From assembly GCA_002842935.1 (NCBI GenBank), contig PHEM01000090.1, positions 1 to 11,368 of the forward strand: a stretch of DNA of 11,368 nt. Direction: 5' to 3'. The translations under genes were made by a program, and so were the position numbers. The notes beneath the pieces were generated by a model. That model was not told where the DNA came from. It searched no databases and saw nothing but the letters and a program-made list of their open reading frames with translations. Of this stretch, positions 1-4,799 are shown one piece after another. The stretch is from Alphaproteobacteria bacterium HGW-Alphaproteobacteria-13 (GTDB lineage Bacteria > Pseudomonadota > Alphaproteobacteria > Sphingomonadales > Sphingomonadaceae). Position 1 is the first letter of the stretch, and every line of letters starts with the position of its first letter.

Positions 1-1
1 C

Positions 2-244
2 TGGCGCCGCCGCCGCCGCTGGCTCGCCTATGCCGAACTGTCGGCGCTGCCCGCCTTCGCGACTGTCTCCATCGCCATCACCATCCAGCGCGAGGCGGAG
101 CCGATCATGTCGGTGCTGATCGCGATGGCGCTGGGCGCGATCGGCTTCACGCTGCTGCTCGACGGCATCCAGTGGCTGTTCCGCCAGCGGATCGGCCTGA
201 CGGACGGGCTGGGCGAAGAGAAGGAAGGTGCAGGCCATGGCTGA
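2..244 (+). CDS. Holin-like membrane protein, C-terminal part (5' end outside window)
   Basis: The frame is open from the left edge to a TGA at 242-244, giving at least 80 residues. Visible features are a basic Trp/Arg-rich start (WRRRRRW), a moderately hydrophobic stretch (about residues 12-30 of the visible part), a clear membrane helix (about residues 36-60, SVLIAMALGAIGFTLLLDG), then a charged tail with acidic EEKE. Its place just before a second small membrane protein, an endolysin without signal peptide and spanins makes a role in timed opening of the inner membrane likely. The holin assignment rests on context and topology only; I do not recognise the exact family. The frame overlaps the next gene by 8 bases, which indicates translational coupling. 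Confidence 0.55.
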   Translation, partial: WRRRRRWLAYAELSALPAFATVSIAITIQREAEPIMSVLIAMALGAIGFTLLLDGIQWLFRQRIGLTDGLGEEKEGAGHG

Positions 245-404
245 ATTTCCGCCGCTCGTGCTGATCGTCGTCGCACTCGCGACGCTCTTTTCCATCGCCG
301 CCGCGATCAAGGCGGTCTGGCACAATTGCCAGCTGCGCCGCGGCGGCGAGCGCCCGCTCGGCATGTTTTCGCAGCTTCGAAACTCCAAGGGAGACCGGCC
401 ATGA
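237..404 (+). CDS. Small single-span membrane protein of the lysis module
   Basis: This 55-residue protein starts at ATG 237. A strong ribosome site, AAGGAAGG at 221-228, lies 8 bases upstream of that ATG. One N-terminal membrane helix is visible (about residues 6-24, PPLVLIVVALATLFSIAAA), followed by a basic cytoplasmic-type tail with LRRGGER and QLRNSKGDRP. It overlaps the preceding holin-like frame by 8 bases and the endolysin start by ATGA at 401-404, so the three are translated as a block. Small one-helix proteins at this place in phage lysis modules can act as holins, antiholins or holin accessory proteins. No conserved motif decides between them, and I do not recognise the family. The gene call itself is well supported by the ribosome site and the overlaps. 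Confidence 0.65.
   Translation: MAEFPPLVLIVVALATLFSIAAAIKAVWHNCQLRRGGERPLGMFSQLRNSKGDRP
387..393 (+). promoter_or_regulatory. Ribosome binding site fixing the endolysin start
   Basis: AAGGGAG ends 7 bases before ATG 401. This supports 401 as the start of the endolysin rather than the in-frame upstream start at 326, which would add 25 residues that overlap the small membrane protein and do not belong to the GH108 family. Confidence 0.8.
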
Positions 405-958
405 ATCCTGTGATCGCCAAGATGATCGACGGCATCCTCGACCGCGAGGGCGGCTATGTGAATCATCCGTCCGATCCCGGCGGCGCGACCAATTTCGGCA
501 TTACGGAGCGTGTTGCGCGCGCCAATGGCTATACAGGTCCCATGCGCGATCTGCCGAAAGCGGTCGCGCGCGACATCTATTATCGCGTATATGTCGTGAA
601 ACCGGGTTTCCTCGGCATCGCGGAAATCGACATCCACGTCGCCGAAGAGGTCATCGACAGCGGCGTCAACGCCGGGCAGGCGCGCGCCGCGCTGTGGTTC
701 CAGCAGGCGCTGAACGTCCTCAACCGCCGCGCCGTCGATTATCCCGACATCGTCGAAGACGGCCGGATCGGCCCGAAGAGCATCAGCGCCCTTCAGGCCC
801 TGCGCCGCAAGCGCGGCGCGGAAGGCGCGCGACGCCTGATGCTGAAGGCGCTGAACGGCCTGCAATTCATGCATTATTACGGGCTGGCCAAGGGCGGCAC
901 GAAATTCGAGGATTTCATGGTCGGCTGGGTCGAGAGCCGGATCGGAGCGCTCGGCTGA
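401..958 (+). CDS. Endolysin, GH108-type N-acetylmuramidase with PG-binding domain
   Basis: This 185-residue lysozyme cleaves the glycan backbone of host peptidoglycan at lysis. The N-terminal GH108 domain (about residues 6-95) carries the family hallmark REGGYV with the catalytic glutamate at Glu16, followed by NHPSDPGGATNFGIT and, later, DSGVNAG (86-92). The C-terminal part (about 96-185) fits the associated peptidoglycan-binding domain (PF09374 type), with DGRIGPK at 120-126 and FMVGWVESRI near the end. There is no signal peptide or anchor segment, so it needs a holin to reach the periplasm. Length is normal for the family and the gene looks intact. Its start overlaps the preceding stop (ATGA) and its stop overlaps the inner spanin start (TGATG, 956-960). 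Confidence 0.92.
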   Translation: MNPVIAKMIDGILDREGGYVNHPSDPGGATNFGITERVARANGYTGPMRDLPKAVARDIYYRVYVVKPGFLGIAEIDIHVAEEVIDSGVNAGQARAALWFQQALNVLNRRAVDYPDIVEDGRIGPKSISALQALRRKRGAEGARRLMLKALNGLQFMHYYGLAKGGTKFEDFMVGWVESRIGALG

Positions 959-1638
959 TGTTGTCGCTGATCTGGAAAGCGGTGCGTCCAACGCTCGCCC
1001 ACCCCATGCTTTGGCTTCTTGTGTCGCTCGTGGGAATCTTGACGATCAACGCCATCGGTTGGCAGCGCGCGGTTCACTTCGCCGCCATGTTCGCCCAGGA
1101 ACGCGCCGCGCATGAGGAAACCAAGGCCCGCGTCGCCGCCGCCGCGCAGGGCGCGGCCGACCTTGCCGAAGCCAATCGCGCCGCCGTCGAGGCGGCATGG
1201 CGCGCCCAATATCAGGAGGCTCAAGATGCGAATGACGATCTTCGCGAGCGCAATCGCGCTCTGCTTGCTGGCTGGATGCAGTCCCAAGGCGATCGAGCCG
1301 ATCCGGGTCGCCCCGGCGACGCCGGTCTGCCCGGCGCTGCCGACCTGCCCGCCGGACCTGTGCACGATGCCGGAGCGGCCTTCGTTCCTGTCGCCGACCT
1401 CGTCCGCACCGCCGACGCCTATGCCCAGCTCGAGGCATCGACAAGGGGCAGGTGCGGACGCGGCAGACGTCCAGCTTTTCCTTCGAAGTCGCCTACACGC
1501 TCAATATCGTCGTTCTCGACTGGACCGATCCCCCCGTCATCCTGTTCGTGCTGCTCAACGACTGGCTGCGCCGTTACCAGCCCGATCTGGTCGCCAGCCA
1601 GGCCGCCGATGGCTACGCCTTCGAGGCCGATATCATGA
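958..1638 (+). CDS. Inner-membrane spanin (Rz-like), 3' end disrupted
   Basis: The protein begins at ATG 958, which overlaps the endolysin stop; GGAG at 944-947 lies 10 bases upstream. It shows the Rz plan: a short N-terminus, one membrane anchor (about residues 17-34, MLWLLVSLVGILTINAIG), then a long alanine/glutamate/arginine-rich segment (about 45-105) likely to form a periplasmic coiled coil. It would pair with the lipoprotein spanin encoded inside it to fuse inner and outer membranes. Native-looking sequence runs to about residue 161 (VPVADLVRTADAYAQLEA). The last 65 or so residues are an arginine/proline/serine-rich shadow of gene R read in the wrong frame, up to TAG-type stop at 1636-1638. 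I infer loss of the original last residues and stop by deletion. Confidence 0.72.
   Translation: MLSLIWKAVRPTLAHPMLWLLVSLVGILTINAIGWQRAVHFAAMFAQERAAHEETKARVAAAAQGAADLAEANRAAVEAAWRAQYQEAQDANDDLRERNRALLAGWMQSQGDRADPGRPGDAGLPGAADLPAGPVHDAGAAFVPVADLVRTADAYAQLEASTRGRCGRGRRPAFPSKSPTRSISSFSTGPIPPSSCSCCSTTGCAVTSPIWSPARPPMATPSRPIS
1214..1219 (+). promoter_or_regulatory. Ribosome binding site of the embedded outer spanin
   Basis: A full AGGAGG lies inside the inner-spanin coding sequence, 6 bases before ATG 1226. In a GC-rich coding region a perfect site at ideal spacing in front of a lipoprotein signal is strong evidence that the nested frame is translated. It favours ATG 1226 over the ATG two codons later. 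Confidence 0.85.
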
Positions 1639-1939
1639 CGAACAGCGCGCTCGACCTGTCGATCGACCTCGCGCTGACCGAAGCCGTGACGGCCGTGCGC
1701 CGCGAGGACGGCGGCTGGGACATGCAAATCGTCGAGGAACCCGAAAGCTTCCCCGACGACTTCGCGGCCTCGCCCCCCGTCCCGCTCAAGGAAATCTGGT
1801 GGAAGGATGCGCGGTTGATCCCCGAACCCGATCCGCCGCCGCCGCCCGAGGCCGGGCAGATGGATTTCGGCGAGACGAAGCATGGCGGCCTGCTGGCCCT
1901 GATTTTGGAGGATTTCTGACATGGCGACGATTTTTGTGA
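1226..1939 (+). CDS. Outer-membrane spanin lipoprotein (Rz1-like), nested; 3' end disrupted
   Basis: This frame starts inside the inner-spanin gene. The first 18 residues form a lipoprotein signal: MRMTIFASAIALCLLAGC, with lipobox LAGC and the lipidated cysteine at position 18. The following mature part is short and proline-rich with paired cysteines (CPALPTCPPDLC), as in Rz1 proteins. The lipid would hold it in the outer membrane, where it binds the inner spanin. Native-looking sequence ends near residue 70 (about base 1440). The frame then runs on for some 165 residues of arginine-rich translation antisense in character to any family, through gene R and past the next gene's start to 1939. 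A normal Rz1 protein is well under 100 residues, so the original stop seems to be lost. Confidence 0.7.
   Translation: MRMTIFASAIALCLLAGCSPKAIEPIRVAPATPVCPALPTCPPDLCTMPERPSFLSPTSSAPPTPMPSSRHRQGAGADAADVQLFLRSRLHAQYRRSRLDRSPRHPVRAAQRLAAPLPARSGRQPGRRWLRLRGRYHDEQRARPVDRPRADRSRDGRAPRGRRLGHANRRGTRKLPRRLRGLAPRPAQGNLVEGCAVDPRTRSAAAARGRADGFRRDEAWRPAGPDFGGFLTWRRFL
1432..1445. other. Proposed deletion junction between the spanin genes and gene R
   Basis: On the left, the inner-spanin frame reads a plausible spanin C-terminus up to AYAQLEA. On the right, the R frame becomes recognisable from GIDKGQVRTRQ onward, and upstream of that point it encodes only arginine/cysteine-rich nonsense. Both spanin frames lack a stop here and R lacks its usual first 30 or so residues. 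One deletion with end points in this interval explains all three. The exact base cannot be fixed without an undeleted relative. Confidence 0.55.
1452..1919 (+). CDS. R: P2 gpR-like tail completion protein, N-terminus apparently missing
   Basis: The frame encodes a gpR-family protein, which caps and completes the contractile tail together with gpS. Recognisable family features are SFSFEVAYTLNIVVLDW, LLNDWLRRYQPDL, and the later EADIMTNSALDLSIDLALTEAV followed by an acidic, proline-rich tail (PEPDPPPPPE, from residue 124). gpR proteins usually carry about 30 more residues before the IDKG-like segment, including an LR-rich helix. In this frame those positions give non-coding-like sequence without a start. 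The first usable start is GTG 1452, with only a poorly placed AAGGGG before it, so expression may depend on readthrough coupling from the spanin frames. The product may be non-functional. GGAGG for the next gene lies in its last codons. Confidence 0.75.
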   Translation: MRTRQTSSFSFEVAYTLNIVVLDWTDPPVILFVLLNDWLRRYQPDLVASQAADGYAFEADIMTNSALDLSIDLALTEAVTAVRREDGGWDMQIVEEPESFPDDFAASPPVPLKEIWWKDARLIPEPDPPPPPEAGQMDFGETKHGGLLALILEDF

Positions 1940-3060
1940 AGGACGCGCAGGGCCTGTCGGTCCCGATCAACGCGCCGAACCCCAACGGCCGTGCCGCCGC
2001 CGAAGCGTCGCGCCCCGTCGCCCTGTCGGCCGAGGACAAGGCGAGCCTCGACGCCATTGCCGAGGCGATCGGGAGCATCGCCCCTGGCGGTGACGGCGGA
2101 GGCGACGCCAGTGCGGCAAAGCAGGATCAGCAGACCGCGCTGCTGACCGGCATCGTCACGGCGCTGGGCGAAGCGGACTATTATCCGGCGACCCAGCCCG
2201 TCAGCGGCCCGCTGACCGACGCGCAGCTGCGCGCCGCTGCCGTTCCCGTCTCCGGTCCCCTGACGGATGCGCAATTGCGGGCGTCCGCCGTCCCCGTCAG
2301 TGCGCAAAGCCTTCCGCTCCCGACCGGCGCGGCAAGCGACGCCAAGCTCGACGCGCTGATCGAGGCGATCGGCGAAGCGGACTATTATCCCGCGACCCAG
2401 CCCGTCAGCATCGCCGACCCGGTAGCCGTAACGGGACCGCTGACCGACGCGCAGCTGCGCGCCGCCGCCGTCCCCGTCAGCGCGGCCAGCCTGCCGCTGC
2501 CGACCGGCGCGGCGACCAATGCCAAGCTGGATGCACTGATCGCGGCGATCGGCGCCCTCGCCCCCGGCGGTGATGCGAGCGAGGAAAACCAGCTTGTCGA
2601 AATCGGCTTGCTGGAAGCCATCGCCAACGCGATCGCGGCAGCGGACTATTATCCCGAAACACAGCCGGTTTCGGGCACGGTCGCCGTCACGGGCGCCCTG
2701 ACGGATGCACAATTGCGCGCCGCCGCGCTTCCGCTGCCAACGGGCGCCGCCACGGCCGCGAAGCAGGACGAGTTGACCGAATATTTCCGAATGTCCGCCG
2801 GAACCGATCGATCGGGAACCATTGCGGCGGGCGGCGTCGCCCAGCAGCTGGCCCCGGCCAATGCGACGCGCAAGTCGCTGACCGTCCAAAATATCAGCGA
2901 CGCCGATCTGTGGGTCAACGAAATCGGCGGCGACGCCGCGGTGGCCACGGCCGGAAGCTGGCGCGTCCCGGCGGGCGCGGTGTTCGCCGCGAGCACGAAC
3001 CGCGCGATCAGCATCGTCGCGGCGGCCGCCGGCAAGGCCTTCACGGCGACGGAGCTTTGA
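1921..3060 (+). CDS. Repeat-rich phage tail/fibre-like structural protein
   Basis: This 379-residue protein starts at ATG 1921, with GGAGG at 1907-1911 (spacing 9), one base after the R stop. Residues about 80-290 consist of repeated units. The signature GPLTDAQLRAAAVPVS-type motif occurs four times (from residues 98, 114, 174 and 260, counting from the Leu), EADYYPATQPVS three times and LPLPTGAA-AK three times. Such LTDAQLRA/VPVS repeats are common in phage virion proteins and probably form an extended stalk. The last 85 or so residues look like a compact beta domain (RKSLTVQNISDADLWVNEIG, then VPAGAVFAAS). There is no signal peptide or membrane helix. It heads the cassette that separates R from S. 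Its function as a spacer or fibre shaft is inferred from composition. Confidence 0.75.
   Translation: MATIFVKDAQGLSVPINAPNPNGRAAAEASRPVALSAEDKASLDAIAEAIGSIAPGGDGGGDASAAKQDQQTALLTGIVTALGEADYYPATQPVSGPLTDAQLRAAAVPVSGPLTDAQLRASAVPVSAQSLPLPTGAASDAKLDALIEAIGEADYYPATQPVSIADPVAVTGPLTDAQLRAAAVPVSAASLPLPTGAATNAKLDALIAAIGALAPGGDASEENQLVEIGLLEAIANAIAAADYYPETQPVSGTVAVTGALTDAQLRAAALPLPTGAATAAKQDELTEYFRMSAGTDRSGTIAAGGVAQQLAPANATRKSLTVQNISDADLWVNEIGGDAAVATAGSWRVPAGAVFAASTNRAISIVAAAAGKAFTATEL
2167..2778 (+). repeat. Three diverged copies of a coding repeat module
   Basis: Modules begin at about 2167, 2371 and 2638, each opening with the codons for ADYYP-TQPVS, followed by one or two LTDAQLRA units and then PLPTGAA-AK. 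Copies 1 and 2 are close to identical over GGCGAAGCGGACTATTATCC and lie 204 bases apart. Copy 1 has two LTDAQLRA units and copies 2 and 3 have one. A wider unit with IG--APGGDAS precedes modules 1 and 3, which suggests growth by tandem duplication. Confidence 0.8.
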
Positions 3061-3062
3061 TC

Positions 3063-4799
3063 ATGGGCCGCGTCGGCACGATCAGCGCGATCCGCGGCGG
3101 GTCGAAGATCAGCTTCGGCCCGCCCGTCGATGCCGCGCCCCCGCCTGTCGAGGAGATGCAACCCACGGACGCCATCACGCCGCCCGTCCTGTCTTTCGCC
3201 TCGTCCACAAGCTGGCCGCCGCTGCCGATCCTCGATTTTGTCGACGGGACCAGCATCTCGACCGATGTCATCCGGGTCGAGGCGGCAGCCGACATGGGGT
3301 TCGCGACCGTCCTCGCGAGTTTCCATCGCGCCTTCACGCCCGAGGAACTGGCGAGCGGCGAGGTCGATTACGGCTTCGACATGTTCGCCGATCCCAACCA
3401 GACATGGTTCCGCGCGCGGATCGAGCGAGGATCGATAGGCAGCCATTGGTCGAATATCATGCTGCACGGCGAGGTCGAAGCGCCCGCTTTCACGAGCAGC
3501 GCCAGCCCGAGCGCCCCGGAATTCACGGTGAACCCGACCGGGATGCTGACGGCGGACGGCGGCGTGGCGTCGTGGGAGAAGATCGGCGGTGCCGACGCGG
3601 CGTCCTTCAGCCTCGACGGCGCAATCTGGACGCTGAACGCCACGCTCGATTACGAGACCAAGGCCAGCTATGCGGTGACCTGGCGGCTGACCAGCTACAG
3701 CGGCCTGACCCGCACCCAGGCCATGACCTTCGACGTTCTCGACGTCGATGAGATCGCCGACGCCTTCGCCTTCACCGATGTGACGGACGCGGACGTCTCG
3801 ACCAGTTATGAAAGCGATGTCATCACCATCGCCGGACTGGCGGACGGCGTTGCGGTTCCCGTGACGGTCACGGGCGGCGAGTATCGCAAGAACGCCGAAG
3901 CGTGGACGGACGCGCCCGGAACCGCCGTCAACGGCGACAGTTTCAAGGTACGCGGCACATCGTCGGCGACGGGCGGAGCGAGCGTCCATGTCATATTGTC
4001 GGTCGGGGTCACGTCCGACACGTTCAGCATCACCAATGCGATCACCTTGCCGATCCCGACCACCGATCTGGGGGCCTATTTCGACGCAAGCGACCTGACG
4101 ACGCTGTTCCAGGCCATCGACGGCACAACGCCCGTCACCACCGATAGCGATGTCGTCGGCACATGGATCGATTCGTCGGGACAGGGATTCGATCTATCCG
4201 CCACCGCGAACAACACGACGCGGCCGGTCTTCCACGAAAGCGGCGGCGTACGCTGGGTCGAATTCGACGGCACGGACGATATGCTGCGCCGCCTGGATGC
4301 ACTGAATCTCTACGATGGTGGACCGTTCACTTTCGCGGTGGCGGGCCGGTTCAACCCAACGATTAATCGCACGATCTTCAGCGAAGGCAATTCGGTGACG
4401 TCGCAGCAGATCTTCCGTTTCGGAGCGAGCAGCGAGGGAGCAACCAATCTCGGGGGCCAGTGGCGCTTGCCCGATGGAGCGACCGTCATTCTGGGCCACA
4501 ACCTGGCCCTGGCGTCCGGGGTGTTGAACAACAGCGACACGGTGCTGGTCGTCACCGCGAACGGCACGCATGTCACGGCTTATGTCGATGGCGTGATCGG
4601 CACGCCGCGCGCCTACACGCCGAGCGGCACCATGGGAATGAACCGCTTTGCGTTGGGCGCGTTCCTGCGCAGCAGCGCCCAGGACTATATGCCTGGCCGC
4701 TATCACGCCTTCGCGGCCTGGCCGGGGCGGGTTCTCGACGCGGGCGAACGGGCGCAGGTGACGAGCTATTTCGGCAGCCTTCAGGGGAGGTCGATCTGA
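3063..4799 (+). CDS. Ig-like and LamG-like adhesin, probable tail accessory protein
   Basis: This 578-residue protein starts at ATG 3063, two bases after the previous stop, with GGAG at 3051-3054. Visible architecture: a short Gly-rich N-terminus; a fibronectin-III-like segment (about residues 41-140, from PVLSFASSTSW to IMLHGEVEAP); a cadherin/Ig-like segment (about 148-230, with LDYETKASYAVTW); a second Ig-like unit (about 234-330, AFAFTDVTDADVSTSYESD); and a C-terminal concanavalin/LamG-like beta sandwich (about 336-578), with LGAYFDASDLTTLF, VGTWIDSSGQGFDLSA, WVEFDGTDDMLRR and HAFAAWPGRVLDAGER. LamG-type domains bind sugars or glycoproteins, so a role in host-surface recognition is likely. 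The stop overlaps the start of the GH74-like gene (TGATG, 4797-4801). The domain calls are by eye; the LamG one is the firmest. Confidence 0.78.
   Translation: MGRVGTISAIRGGSKISFGPPVDAAPPPVEEMQPTDAITPPVLSFASSTSWPPLPILDFVDGTSISTDVIRVEAAADMGFATVLASFHRAFTPEELASGEVDYGFDMFADPNQTWFRARIERGSIGSHWSNIMLHGEVEAPAFTSSASPSAPEFTVNPTGMLTADGGVASWEKIGGADAASFSLDGAIWTLNATLDYETKASYAVTWRLTSYSGLTRTQAMTFDVLDVDEIADAFAFTDVTDADVSTSYESDVITIAGLADGVAVPVTVTGGEYRKNAEAWTDAPGTAVNGDSFKVRGTSSATGGASVHVILSVGVTSDTFSITNAITLPIPTTDLGAYFDASDLTTLFQAIDGTTPVTTDSDVVGTWIDSSGQGFDLSATANNTTRPVFHESGGVRWVEFDGTDDMLRRLDALNLYDGGPFTFAVAGRFNPTINRTIFSEGNSVTSQQIFRFGASSEGATNLGGQWRLPDGATVILGHNLALASGVLNNSDTVLVVTANGTHVTAYVDGVIGTPRAYTPSGTMGMNRFALGAFLRSSAQDYMPGRYHAFAAWPGRVLDAGERAQVTSYFGSLQGRSI

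Noticed and set aside
326..400. N-terminal extension of the endolysin from the in-frame start at 326
   Set aside because: It overlaps the small membrane protein, has no ribosome site of its own and lacks GH108 resemblance, while ATG 401 has AAGGGAG at ideal spacing.
1921..3060. CRISPR-like array suggested by the repeated blocks
   Set aside because: The repeats keep the reading frame, encode a recurring protein motif, are unevenly spaced and diverged at silent positions; they are coding repeats.
2649..3989. A 446-codon minus-strand frame over the repeat and LamG genes
   Set aside because: It reads the complement of coding repeats and shows only biased composition; no start signal or domain supports it.
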